A stretch of DNA of 64,000 nucleotides from NCBI GenBank assembly GCA_022496805.1, contig CM040106.1:5704001-5768000 (forward strand), read 5' to 3'. The notes beneath the pieces are model-generated. The model did not search any database. It had not been told where the DNA came from and saw only the letters and a list, made by a program, of their open reading frames with translations. Shown piece after piece: positions 33,478-44,499 of the stretch. Source of the stretch: Pohlia nutans (Eukaryota; Streptophyta; Bryopsida; Bryales; Mniaceae). The position numbers and the translations under genes were made by a program. The first letter of the stretch is position 1. Every line of letters starts with the position of its first letter.

Positions 33478-33880
33478 AGTTTTCAAAAGGAGCACAAACC
33501 GCTTTGAGCCTTTTGCATTGAATCTTTTAATTGCCGCTTTCTTGACATTGACAGCAATGTCATGGTCCACTCGCGCATATGACACCAACCCATGAGACTG
33601 CCTCATATACTTCTCCAGGATATTCAGTTCTTTGGTTTCCTGCACTTTAATTCAATTGTTCAATAAAAGCGGATACATTTCAAATTCATGCATAATTTGA
33701 ACTATGTATTGTATAGTATGTACATCACCCACATATTGCGACAATTTAAACTACAAAAGAAGAAGGTTAGCAAGTACCTGAGAGAAGATGAGCACCTGCC
33801 AACCTGCCGAATTAAGCAACAACATCATCAAATGCAGAAACCGCATCTTGCCACTAATTTCAATGTGATGGTCCAGAAGC
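33478..33880 (-). pseudogene. SNF2/CHD-type helicase fragment with retained intron
   Basis: Two minus-strand exon remnants are visible. The upstream one (about 33880-33778) reads LLDHHIEISGKMRFLHLMM and then QVLIFSQ, ending at a CAG/GTACTT donor. After a 133-bp intron with a TGCAG acceptor at 33645, the next reads ETKELNILEKYM and later IKRFNAKGSKRFVLLL. This order matches the start of the SNF2 helicase C-terminal domain of CHD remodelers (SGKL-LLDKM-, RVLIFSQ, LDILEDYL, RFNA-gS-FvFLLST). The sequence after LLL (STRAGGLG in the family) is lost. It is an isolated fragment of a chromatin-remodeler gene, probably captured or left from a deletion. Confidence 0.6.
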
Positions 33881-33929
33881 TCTTTCGGCGTAAGGCTCTA
33901 ACCAATGGTTCCTTCTAATGCCAAATCCG

Positions 33930-34840
33930 CTAGGAATGGGTGATTACAAGACTCTGAACACCATCTATGTTTCACTCATTAATACGTTCATAAAAGGGCA
34001 GATAAAGCTTACTCTCATATAAGAGCAATATAGCATTCAATCGACACATTTGCGTTGTTCCTTGGAATTGTAAATTCACTATCATTGATAATGCAAACTA
34101 CTTGAAGAAAAAATATCGGATAAGTAATAACTCCCAGACTGTCAATTATATTCATTGTAGCCAAATAAACAAATAGACCACAATCAAACTCTACAGTCCA
34201 ATCCTCAATAAATATTAGTGAACATATTTTAGTAGGGTGTGAGATGCAAAAAGACAACAACGCTAGCGTGCGAGCCTAGAGAGGAGACCCCAAGAGTGGA
34301 GAGCAGGGATTTGGAGAGCCTAGAGCCTAGGACCCATCAGAATTTAGAATTTGACACTAATTTTAGAAAATAAAATTCTATATTTAGAATATATACTAAT
34401 AATAGTAAATTTAGTTACCCTATGACCGCTGGACCTATAACCATGGATTAGTACTTAGCACAGTAAAATTTTTATGGTCAACCATAAATTGCATGCTTGC
34501 TAAGAGATGTACTCATCATGGACTTTGGACAGCGTGGGCAGTTACTGATTTTGGGCTTTTCCATGTACCAAGGACACCGTGGGCAGTTATGGATAATTAT
34601 AGGGTAAATAGAGTGAAATTGAACCCCATCTGGCTTGGCTCTTCATAAAATTGAGAACGGAAAGAGAACATAAGGCTCTATATGTAGTATTTTATTTTTT
34701 GATTTTTTTCTAATACATAGTTATAATGGTCAATCATATCGAGTATGTACTTCAACAAATTCAAAATAGGAGATCAGCTATTCAAAATAGGAAGCTAGCG
34801 CTTCTAGTTCTAGTCTCCCCGTCTAAACACCAAATGTGGC
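33930..34840. other. AT-rich spacer
   Basis: This spacer lies between the helicase fragment and the SWIM-finger half-gene. A minus frame at 34260-34015 has no recognisable features. Nothing else stands out. Confidence 0.45.
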
Positions 34841-34849
34841 TCATTCTTC

Positions 34850-36224
34850 AATCCTCGGTCTTGATGATCCTAGCAGCTAGGAGAATTTGTTTAACCTCAT
34901 CCATGCTGAGAGTAGGAGCATGGATGTACGTGCCAACTTTATAGTCCAGCTTGCAAAAGAAGCAAAAGATATAGTAAAGGAGTTTGCAGTTGACAAACTA
35001 GCCTCGCCTCCCAACAGCTGCAGAGTTCGTGCTCGCGTAATATGGGCACGTACATGACAAAAAATTGGACAATGTCATATTGTACAAATTATCATCGCGC
35101 TCCACCTTGGACTGGAGCACGATGATGGCACCAAGCCCGGGGTAGGGGAGGAGGTTAACGTGGAGAATATTTGCCTTCACATTTTGTGCAGTCTCCCATT
35201 GATTCCGGTGAGCTTCCGTGAAAGCCTCGGTGTTTCGTCGCACGTTTTTTCCGTTTCGAGAAGATGGGACCCTGTCAGCATGCAGAGGCCTTCGGTGAGT
35301 CCTGATGATGGGCTCAAACACCTTTGACGTGGTAAATAGGTGTCGAGGCAAAAAGGCTGTAGTAGACTCAAGGCAAAACCTAGCTTTCTGGACCTCTGGG
35401 ATCTCCGATCGTGTGAGGTTCGTGCCAGAGAGAACGGGCCAGATGGCAGGGATGTCCGGGCGGTCTATGACGAAGAAGCGCTTTGGCCCCATGACACATC
35501 GTGCGATTTGGTCACAAAAGAACCAAAAATCAACAGTTTGGAGTTTGGTCCCTTTGTATTCCGTCCTAGTGCCTCCATAGGTTGGAACAGTTGTCGCCTT
35601 ACCGCCTTTCGCAATCAACATCTTGCACTTGTTCCCATTCCCCGATTGAACAGCATGACTCTGTTTCTGGACTTGTGTGATATCCTTGCAATGTGCCATT
35701 TCAAGGTGTTACAGTCAGTCTCCAACATCCTAGTCGTGAATGGTACTGGAGAAGTAGATCCTGGTGATTGCTCCAAGTTCATTCAGGCACCGGCAGATCG
35801 TGTTAGGACACGAGGATGCAACTAGTTCACCTTGTCTAGGTGATGAGAATCTCCCTTACAACCCATAGGCATGTCGAGCATCCTCTTGACCAGCGAAACA
35901 TTCTTCTCCTTCTAAGTGTGGAACTCGAGTAGAAATCTCCGCAGCCCCAGGCATGTTGTTTATTGCTTCGGCGATCTTTTTGCCATCATGGAATGCCATA
36001 GCCCTCTTTAGCTTAAGATTGTGCTTGGACGGACCAGTTCTAGACGGGCCTCCGCATAAAAATGTCCTATAGTTGGTCATTTGCATGAATGCACGGGCCC
36101 TACCATCGGTGGTGGCTACAAAGTGGTCTGAGCCTCGCTTCTCGGAGGTTTGCATCCACTTATTGTGAACGGTCTCTACGAGGTTGCAGGTTGGGATGTT
36201 TGCGAGTTAATCTGTGGTAAGATT
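34850..36224 (-). pseudogene. SWIM-finger transposase-like gene, C-terminal half (copy 1)
   Basis: The minus-strand exon begins after TTTTTTGCAG (intron ends at 36225). It reads ANIPTCNLVETVHNKWMQ, RAFMQMTNYRTFLCGG, MPGAAEISTRVPHLEGEE, VDFWFFCDQIARCVMG, WPVLSGTNLTRSE, VNLLPYPGLGAIIVLQS and FLSCTCPYYAS. After a stop near 34995 it continues FVNCKLLYYIFCFFCKLD and APTLSMDEVKQILLAA. CTC-x-(n)-NCK-L fits a SWIM zinc finger (CxC...CxH) in which the final His reads Leu. The copy at 56.4 kb matches it block by block, including the intron position. Stops and frame changes show it is dead. SWIM fingers are typical of MULE-type transposases and related plant proteins. Assignment to that group is inference. 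Confidence 0.7.
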
Positions 36225-36349
36225 CTGCAAAAAATGTTTCACACAGTTTATGTTATATACGATTTTTTTGATTTCACCACTACCTAGATTTCTAAAAGAA
36301 AAACCGGATTGTTAATAAATAAATCAATAATGGCACCGGGCTCTTTCTA

Positions 36350-37215
36350 ACCCCGCACCCCTTGATAGTGGTCTCGGGGCCGAGACCACTATCTGAGACT
36401 CCCAGGTCTCGATGCGGATGCGCCTTGGAATCATGGCACATATGTACCCACGGCGGCCAAGGCACCGTGGATGGACATAAAAACAGCGAACCTATTTCAA
36501 ACCCCGCACCCCTTGAGTGTGGTCTCGACCCTGAGACCACTACGAGAGCCTCCCAATTCTCAAAGCAAATGTGCCATCGAACCATGGCATTTATGAACCC
36601 ACGTCGACCATGCTAGCAAGGATTGACATGGCAACAGCCAACTAAATCCAGATCCCGCACCCCTAAGAGTGGTCTCGGACCCGAGACCACTATCTAACCC
36701 TCCCTGTTCTCGAAGCGAATGCGCCATGGAACCATGACACTTATGAACCCATAGCAACCATGGGTGCGAGGATTGACATGGCAAAAGCCAACTTTGACCG
36801 TTTCCAAAACCCTTATCTTTGGACACTGGACTCACCCCCGAGACCACTATCTGACCATCCTAGTTCTCGAACCACGTAAGCCATGGAACCATAGTAGAAG
36901 TGATACCACGGCCGCCATAGCAACTAGAATTGACACTGCAAGAGTGGCAGCTTTTCAAAACCCGCACCCTGGAATGTGGTCTCGGCCCCCATACCACTAT
37001 CTGAGCCTCCCGGGTCTTGAACCAAATGCACCATGGAACCACGTCATAGAGATACCAGGGCAACGATGGAACCAACGATTGTCATAGAAACAACAACTAC
37101 TTTTCAGAACCCGCACCCCTAGAGAGTGTTCTCAACCCCGAGACCACTATATAACCCTCCCTGTTCTCAAACCATATACGCCATGGAACCATGGCACACA
37201 GGGTCCCACAAAGAC
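36350..37215. repeat. About 151-bp satellite, six units, palindromic core
   Basis: A core close to GTGGTCTCGGNNCCGAGACCAC recurs near 36370, 36520, 36670, 36830, 36975 and 37130. Between cores the units share CCCGCACCCC, TTCTCGAA, GCCATGGAACCAT and GATTGACATGGCAA. The core is itself a palindrome. The same satellite in opposite orientation lies at 44500-45060. Confidence 0.85.
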
Positions 37216-37538
37216 CACGATTTAGGGGCTGAGTCTCTCTTTTAATCTAACTTTTGGACGTTACTGGGAGGTATCTAAGAAACCGAGGGTTCGAGGGTTC
37301 AACATTTTGTAAAAGGTGATAGACGAATGCACAACGCAAATACACAAACACAAGGAATACGTAGAAAGAGATGCCTTTACTCAAGGGCTCCCCCGCATAA
37401 GTAGTGTATAGTTGAGGTGCCCTTTGGCAACCCATATGGGAATACTCAATACTATAGGCCTCAAAGGTAAGCCCATGCCGCAACTCCTCTCCCACACATC
37501 ATTAATTTGCACCCAAATCCCTTTGGCTTCTATCAAAA
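37216..37538 (-). repeat. Probable 3' flank/LTR of the copia element
   Basis: Downstream of the copia stop codon on the minus strand a purine-rich AGAAGCCAAAGGGATTTGGG could be a polypurine tract. It is followed by TGTGTGGGAGAGGAG, a possible LTR start. No matching second LTR was found upstream of gag, so the boundaries remain open. Confidence 0.35.
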
Positions 37539-39718
37539 CTACCCTTCATCTACTACTTCAACACTCCCACTTTGCGTAGAGCCAATGCTTTCAAGTCCAT
37601 ATGCTATTACTACCCTTTCGTGTTGATCTCGTGTAAGTCCTTTTGGTAACACATTCATTTGATGTATTTCCAAATTCATGGCCGCCCCAATTGCAAGAAT
37701 GTATTGAATGGTTGCGAGCTTGGCCACAAGAGAAAACGTCTCATGAAAAGTGAGCTTTGCCACATTCCTTACTTTGTAGCACACAACCTCACCGCAAACA
37801 TCTCTCTTTGCAGGAAACACCCACTTGCAACCTATAGAGTTGCTACCTTTGGGAATGGAAGGCAATTCCCATGTGCTATTGGTAATCAATGACCCATGCT
37901 CCTCATACTCCTCTTGCATGGCTTGCTTTCACTCGACCGCAACGACACCTTGCATTGCTTCACGAATGGTTGATACTCCATCAGATAACGGCACGCTTGC
38001 ATGCTTGTCATCACTTGGAGGGAAGATGTGATTCTTCCACCACTCTCCGGGCAGCTTGCGTGCTCATTCAAGATATCGCCAGTTGTTTGAATGAACGTGC
38101 TCCACTTGCACCTCTTCTCTGCCGTTACGGAAGCTCAAACTCGATGGAGCCCCCAACTCGCCATCCTTCTCGCCTTCATCTTCATCGTCAATATTAAAGA
38201 TAGGAGATTTGGAAAATGTGTCCACAATAATGTTTCCACATCTCCCACTTGGACCATATTCCAAATGCGGCCCAACTGTTGACTCCTCACAAAACGTGAC
38301 ATTGCGCGATCCAGTGATCTTCTTTTCAGATTGCTTCTCCACCAACTGCTGGAATTCTTCAAACATGCCACGAAGAGTTTTAACACTCTTGATGTTCAAA
38401 TGGCCGGGTTAACGATGCCACAACTCCAACTTGTCGTCCTAAAGCGCCAACGCCACCGATTCCCTCATATGCACTATCAAAAATTTGATGTGGTACACAC
38501 CGTTGATTTCTTGAATATTGGCCACCTTGTCTTGACTCGGTGACAAAACAAAGTTGCCCCTATCACTAAAGTAAACATGCAAGTGTTTTGCGACCAAATG
38601 CCTTATCTATAAAAGGTTGGCCTTTAGTTTTGGAACGTGGAGGACATCCTTGATAGTGATTGTCTTCACACGGCCCTTCACCTCGGTTTCCACTACAATT
38701 TGGCCTTTGCCTACGGCCTCAAGCATCGTATCATATCCCAAAATCACTCTCTTTGGCAAAATAAGATGATAGAAATGCAAACAACTCCTTTCGGGTGCCA
38801 TGTGGCATACGGCACCCGAATCCACAATCCAATCGTCCACACTACTATTGTATGATACGTGACTTGCTATGTTTGCGTATTCGTAATCATCATCACTCAT
38901 GCTTTCGTCACAAGAGACATACCTTGTGGTGAAAGCATACTCATCATCATTGTCACGTGTCTTTGTATTGTTGGCACTCTCACCTTCTTCAGCGTTCTTA
39001 TGATTGAAACAATACCTTGCGATGTGACCCTTCTTGCCGCAATAAAAACACACCTTGTCGCTAGATCTCCCACTGCTTCCGTTTGTAGATTGCTTTGCCA
39101 TAAGAGCCGTACTATCTTCACGAGACTCATTCTCCTTTCGCCTCAAGAGCTCGTGTAACAACCGTGATGTCACATAGTCCAATGTGAGTTCGGAAATAGG
39201 CCTCGACTCCATAGCCACAATGAGATACTCGTACGAAGGTGGTAGACCTTCCAAGAGCGTCATCACAATGTCCCCATCCAAGATGGTCACGTCTGCACCA
39301 TTGAGTTGATCCGCGAGTGCTTTGACCTTGTTGATATGCGCCAACATGTCCTCTTCTTCTTCCATCTTGATGGTGCAGAACTTGCGGCTCAAAAACAAAA
39401 TGTTGGCCAAACTCTTGGCTTTGTTAATGTTGCAAAGCTTGGCCCATGCTTCTGCGGATGTCTTGCACGAACAAATGTGTGCAAGTTGCAAATCCGAGAG
39501 ATTGAGGGCCAAAATGGCAAATGCCTTCTTCTCCCTCCTCATGTATGCTTGCATGACGCGAGGGTCCGAAGTAGAGTGAGGGGTTTCTCACTACCATCAA
39601 CAATCTCCTACAAGTCCTTCTTGGCCATCACCATCTCCAATTTGAACTTCCACAGGTGGAAATTCACCCCATCGAATTTGTCCACCACCTTTGGACCGTC
39701 ATCCACATAAGATGCCAT
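37539..39718 (-). mobile_element. Ty1-copia retrotransposon polyprotein with internal deletions
   Basis: The minus strand from ATG 39718 reads VDKFDGVNFHLWKFKLEMV, the start of copia Gag, with a TAG and a frameshift near 39570. A clean 315-residue frame then covers the rest of Gag, the zinc knuckle CFYCGKKGHIARYC and the protease site VDSGAVCHM. It continues as LELWHR-GHLNIKSVKTLRGM (start of integrase), then jumps to GSRNVTFCEESTV. The DDE core is missing. The RT start ITNSTWELPSIPKG and IGCKWVF follows, then ILAIGAAMNLEIHQMNV joins directly to LPKGLTRDQHERV, the end of RNase H. The YVDD core and most of RNase H are gone. The element is therefore non-autonomous. Confidence 0.9.
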
Positions 39719-39849
39719 GATGTATGTCTTTCCACTCAAATCAACCCTCAAAACACACACTTCTTTTTATGATATTTTTATGATATTTTTATGGAAGGGT
39801 CCTATCTGAAATTGCAAAGATGTTCACCAAAACACTTCAAATCACTCAA

Positions 39850-39875
39850 TGGAGCTCTTTACTACTCTGATTGAA
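39850..39875 (-). other. Degenerate primer-binding-site-like sequence
   Basis: Minus-strand TCAATCAGAGTAG resembles the TGGTATCAGAGC binding site of initiator tRNA-Met used by copia elements. It lies about 145 bp upstream of the Gag ATG. The match is partial. Confidence 0.3.
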
Positions 39876-40065
39876 TCAAAACAACACCTTAGTGTTCCCA
39901 ATCACTCGATGCACATAATCGACACCTTTGTGTCCCTCTATAGCAATAAATCAATGCTCATAGACTCAAACAAGCCCCTCAAAACCCAAAACGCATTGAA
40001 ATTGCTCAAAACCGCACGATTGTGCTGCCAAGTGCATTAAACAACTCCACATGAAAATTTTGAGC

Positions 40066-41815
40066 TCCGGAATATAAGCTGGTCCACAGTGCCTTCAGTT
40101 TGCATGTCGCACACAGCGATGATCAAAACCTTGCTGTCGGTGGAGTTATAGACGTGGCAGGCAATGGTGGTCTGTAACTTCTCTCTTCACGTGGTCGAAC
40201 ATGACAAAGAAATTTTTAAGGTCTCAGCTAGGTCTCATCTTTTTAACGAGGTCGTCGCCACTCCTGGGGCCATGAACCAACATCTTGAAGAGATATACCT
40301 TTTCTTGTCCTTGGCCCGGGAAAACACTGCCGTGAATGAACTCGATCCTCGAATGCCGCTTCATGTCTTGAATTTGATCAATCTCGCCTTTGCCTTTTCC
40401 TTGGGCGCGGAAGGTTGCGATCATGTTCCAAACGTTGGGGGAGCTCAGCATGCAGAACTTGTCCATCACCTTGTCTAATTCTTGTCCTTCCAGCATCTCC
40501 TTTGGGCCGGGCCCACTATAGACAAGAAACGTCTCCTGAAACTCTTTGCTGGGTGCAAAAGCAATGGCCGAGTTCATGGCGGTGGCAGTCTTGGCGACCT
40601 CCGATGCGATCAAGCCGGTGATGGTCTCCATGGGCTTCGTGCACTGTCTTTCGGCAACAGGATGTCGATGGTAGCACAAATGGATACAAGCGCAAGACAT
40701 GTCGTTCACGTTGAGCATGTAATACACCCGCGCCGATCAATAGTCGCGGCATGATGGGGCGTTCTTGCAGACTTTACACACAATGGAAGAGTCTTGGGGA
40801 CTGCTTTAAGGAACATCATGCGCGAAGTTAGTTGTACTCGTCCACTCTGTCTTGTTCTTCTTATACGTTCTAGCTAGATAGTCACAATCTTCGTTGTCGG
40901 ATTGCAAGTGGCCAACGCACGACGACCTTCTGAACTTCAAACCGAAGGCGTTGTGGATGTTGGACGTCGTGGTGCGGCACCATGTGTGGCCGTCATAACG
41001 CTTGTCCATTTCCTCCATGCGCCGGGCTCCAGAGGAGTGCAAGCGTCCACGACATGGTAGTAACTCGAACACCACGTTTCGATCGAAGTGGGAGGGAAGG
41101 AACTGCACCTTGTGATATTCTATGCAGTTAAAGTCTACGTGATCAAGTTCATTCCGAGAGCCATGAACACTAGACAGCGTCCGCAGACATTGCATAACAC
41201 TAGGACCATTTTGTGAGCTACTAGGATATAGAGGGGGCAGAGACAACGAGGAAGAGGATGGACTATTGGCGAGGGTTCGGACAGTAGGTGGAGTGGCAAA
41301 AATGGAAGCTGGTTCATTCAAGTCTGGACGTTGCGAGAGCCGTGATGGTGTTTCCCCCTCAGATTCACTAGACAACTCAATGATGGGGTCTTATGTCTCA
41401 CGTTTCACGTTACAAAGATTGACTATAATATCTGCAATGGAACGAGTTTGAATTTCAGATTGCTTTCTATCGCAACGTGAGAGAGGTAACTCTACAATGG
41501 AAGTATCTGAGGGAGGGCTAAATTCACTGTAGATGCAGCGAGCTGCTGCTGCGTAAGACCGTATGCTCGGTACTGACCAGGATAGAGGAGCTAGTAGTAA
41601 CCCTCGTCCTCTGTACATCTAGACTGTAATATGCCGTCTTTGACTAGTCCATACTTCTCTAGGACCTCCTCTTCAACCATAATGGAGCCTTTTGCTAGTC
41701 CAAACCGAATGTAGAGAAAGTTAGAGGTGACTTTGACAAAGCCACTTTCACCTTCAGGTAGAACTAGTGGGACTTCCTCACCTCTGGCTGAAATGCTCGC
41801 CATTGAAAAGATCAA
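40066..41815 (-). pseudogene. SWIM-finger transposase-like gene, N-terminal half (copy 1)
   Basis: The minus strand from ATG 41815 (second ATG 41803, MASISARGEEVPLVLPEGES) shows the following blocks. A Ser/Pro-rich linker lies at about 41375-41200. Then come GHTWCRTTTSNIHNAFGLKF, CVGHLQSDNEDCDYLAR, SSIVCKVCKNAPSC and YYMLNVNDMSCACIHLCYH, which are Cys/His-rich zinc-binding-like blocks. Next are MDKFCMLSSPNVWNMIATF, FPGQGQEKVYLFKM, NFFVMFDHVKR and TTIACHVYNSTDSKVLIIAV ending in CDMQTEGTVDQLIF at about 40070. The last resembles the start of a MULE-like DDE core. The protein stops there because unrelated sequence intervenes. The matching C-terminal half lies at 36224-34850. A TATA box precedes the start. 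Frameshifts near 41600 and 41400 and a stop near 40800 are visible. Confidence 0.65.
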
Positions 41816-41907
41816 GCTAGAGTGATACTATTGATTTAAGAGGGAGAAACAATTCTGCAATGGAGACACAAGGAGGCTAATTGTGAGGGACATTGAATTT
41901 GGGTTGA

Positions 41908-41915
41908 GTATATAA
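41908..41915 (-). promoter_or_regulatory. TATA box of the SWIM-finger gene
   Basis: GTTATATA on the minus strand lies about 93 bp upstream of ATG 41815. Its position and lack of competing boxes make it a reasonable core promoter. No GC-rich block of the 26-kb type is seen here. Confidence 0.5.
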
Positions 41916-42381
41916 CATGATGTTAGTTGCTAGGGAGTGACTATATTCAGAATCACGGTAGTAATAATAATCTAGACGGTGAGATAGGTCTAAGATTGGA
42001 GACGCCTTGCAATTGACGTCAATTTGACAATAAGCATACGACTGTTTCTAAACAATGTCAGAGTGTTATACGGCGCTATGTAATTGAAATAGAGACAGTC
42101 TACAGCGAGCCAGATGTCAGATGCATCAGCTCGCAGTTCAAAGTTCAGGAGTGGATGTATGAGATTGGGAAGAATCTAATTCGGCGTGGGCGTAGTCATG
42201 TAATATAAAGTGATATAATATTCAAGTACAGAAGTTGTCGTTGAATTTTATTTATACTGTAAGAACAAACTAACAGTCTTTAAGAAAGTGCATCTTTTTG
42301 TAGGACTAATCTATGTGCACCTAAAGTCTTACCAACACCCTCCACTAATGTAGCTCTGAAGTCTTGTCAATGACCCCGGGA

Positions 42382-42855
42382 TTAGATGGGCGTGGTGTTT
42401 GGAACAAAATCCCAAAAAGGAGGCTTCGGTTCATCATCAAAGAAGTCTTGGACGGCAGCTACAATCTCTTCTAGCACAATTGGGACTTCCTCGCTTTCAA
42501 GAGTCCAAGGATCGGGAAGTCCTATCAGTTGGCAATCATAATGAGACCACATGAGCCTCCAGACAAGAGGATGTCGAGGGAAGGAGTCCCAAATTCCACA
42601 CGGGACGTGGTAGAATCAAAGAACATCTTTGTCTAGCAATATTGTTGTGAGGTCGATCTTGGAGTCCTGAATGTCTAGAAATTCGCCCATCCAGAGTTCC
42701 ACTACACCCTCCAAGCTGTTGATGGCATTCATCATCTGCACCAGACGCGCATTCCTGGACACTACGGGATAGTCTTCTTCGTTTCCCATCATCAATCTCC
42801 CAATGGTTTCAAGGTCGAGCACATCCTCAACGCTTCGATCCTCCAATGCATCCAT
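42382..42855 (-). pseudogene. Unrecognised small acidic protein, one stop codon
   Basis: The minus frame from ATG 42855 (MDALEDRSVEDVLDLETIGR) runs 157 codons to TAA at 42382. A single TGA near 42616 separates LDKDVL from FYHVPCGIWDSFPRHP. The frame continues unbroken through VWRLMWSHYDCQLIGLPDPW and IVLEEIVAAVQDFFDD to PPFWDFVPNTTPI. Many Trp and a steady acidic composition on both sides of the stop argue that it was coding until recently. I recognise no family. Upstream ATG 42900 is a less likely start. Confidence 0.45.
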
Positions 42856-42863
42856 GACTCTCG

Positions 42864-43193
42864 TTGATACTGAGTGCCGAAAATTGTTATAACAACACAA
42901 AGATCGCGAGTAGGCAAAGGAGAAGAAAGAAACGTGGGAAGCTACTATACTCTAGAAGACGTCAATTGGAACGTTCAAGGATGAGATCGGCCAAACACAT
43001 ATCATGTTTGACTATTGTCGATAAACTTGTCGGGGTGAGGATTGATTTTAGTGGAGAAGAAGCGACTAATTTGCCGATTTTGCAAGAAGTTGTCGCGGAG
43101 GTAGACGCGACGCATGCAATTATCCAAGACAACGTCAAAACGGTGAAGTGTATGACTTCACAATCAGCTGTAAATTACTATCCATTGGTGTAA
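42864..43193 (+). CDS. Uncertain basic ORF
   Basis: A 109-codon + frame begins near the divergent start of the minus-strand acidic protein. It reads RQRRRKKRGKLLYSRRRQLE, then VGVRIDFSGEEATNLPILQE. The composition changes from basic to ordinary. There is no recognisable domain, and chance is possible. Confidence 0.2.
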   Translation: MILSAENCYNNTKIASRQRRRKKRGKLLYSRRRQLERSRMRSAKHISCLTIVDKLVGVRIDFSGEEATNLPILQEVVAEVDATHAIIQDNVKTVKCMTSQSAVNYYPLV

Positions 43194-43199
43194 GTTGTT

Positions 43200-44120
43200 A
43201 GACCTATTAGAGAGATTAATATTCGTTGTCGACTCATCTATACATCAGAATGGACTAGATAGGGTTTTATATGCATTTCGACATCAATAGGGTACACTAC
43301 ATAGATACTATGCAGTGCGACATGTAGGCCCAACCAGTGCGTGAAGAAATTCAGTGTCCATCATTAAAAACCCCTAGACCAATTTTGATTCGATAAAATT
43401 ATGTCGATAATGGTTCTTTCTAGATCACAGTAAATTCAAACTGAAATGATCATATAATGATAAGTAGCTAGCCAGAAGGTCATGCTTTAGTTAAGATACT
43501 AAATGATTTGGCGCCCGACGAGGAATAGGTCAGGGTCACAAGAGTTAAACTAGGGTTGACATCTCGATCAAAGTTAGGAGACAGCCACTCCGACCGTGTA
43601 CACTGCGACCGCCTCCTTTTGTGTTCACTGGATTCTGTCCCCTTCCGCTTGTTTTTATGTGGTCACGCGATCTCCTACGCTTCCGCATTCTTTCCACTTC
43701 CTCTTCCGCTTCCGTTGGTTTAGAGATGACAGCACCGCATTCAAGTGCGACCTCCTATCCAGATCCGGTTCTCAATGCCATCTTTTCTTTCCAAATCCAT
43801 ACACTCCCTGGTTCCGTTTGGTTGAATCAGCTTGGAGTTGTTGTGTCACCATTTGTATGTGCATTTTTATTTGCATGAGTTTTGGTGTGTCATTGGACTC
43901 TGGATGTATGAGATGGAGAAGTCTCGCAATGGATCAAGATAGCGACCTCGGAGTATTCCACAAGGCGATTCGCTTTGAAGACTCATCTGTGTAGCACGTA
44001 GAATTGAATCCAATCCTCTAAACCCTAAACCATCACTTACATTTTGCTACGGCGTACAAGATTTCTCATTGCTATCTCCAGGAAGCAATGGGGTAGACAA
44101 GAGGAGAGGCAGGGCGCGTG
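43200..44120. other. Stretch without a recognisable gene
   Basis: A + frame at 43596-43994 is Ser/Phe/Cys-rich with no family match that I can see. Nothing else is supported. Confidence 0.4.
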
Positions 44121-44126
44121 AGGGAA

Positions 44127-44423
44127 CATCACAAACTTGGCAAGTCATGTTTTTGCAATGTTTTACGTATGTTGTTGAGATGAACAGGGGTGATTACGTT
44201 TGACATACGTTTTACGTATGTTAATTGTATAAAATATGTACGAACAACATATTACAAACATGAAAAAGTACATCATGATAAAATTTACATGTTTGTAATA
44301 TGTCCTTCGTACGTTTTTTCTATGATAAACATACATACAACGTATGTCGAACGTAATCACCCTTGTTCATCTCAACAACATATGTAAAACATTGCAAAAA
44401 CATGACTTCCTAAGTTTGTGATG
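44127..44423. mobile_element. 297-bp fold-back element (MITE-like)
   Basis: The left arm from CATCACAAACTTGG and the right arm ending CTAAGTTTGTGATG are inverted copies over about 135 bp. Shared inner words include AAGTCATGTTTTTGCAATG and TTGTTGAGATGAACA. A small central part is left unpaired. No clear target duplication was found, so the superfamily is open. Confidence 0.85.
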
Positions 44424-44499
44424 AAGCTGACTCACCGGATGAAGTGCAAATGCCCAAGGAATGATCCCACAACACTCATATTTTGAATGAACACGAACG

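Noticed and set aside
34015..34260. 81-residue minus frame as an upstream helicase exon
   Set aside because: It lies on the same strand as the SNF2 fragment, but no helicase motif can be matched.
36292..37087. Trp/His-rich frames of 70-107 residues
   Set aside because: They pass through the 151-bp satellite and repeat with it; not genes.
36350..37215. Interpretation of the repeated CCCGCACCCC array as a CRISPR-like array
   Set aside because: Units are 151 bp with diverged, non-unique interiors in a plant genome; it is a satellite.
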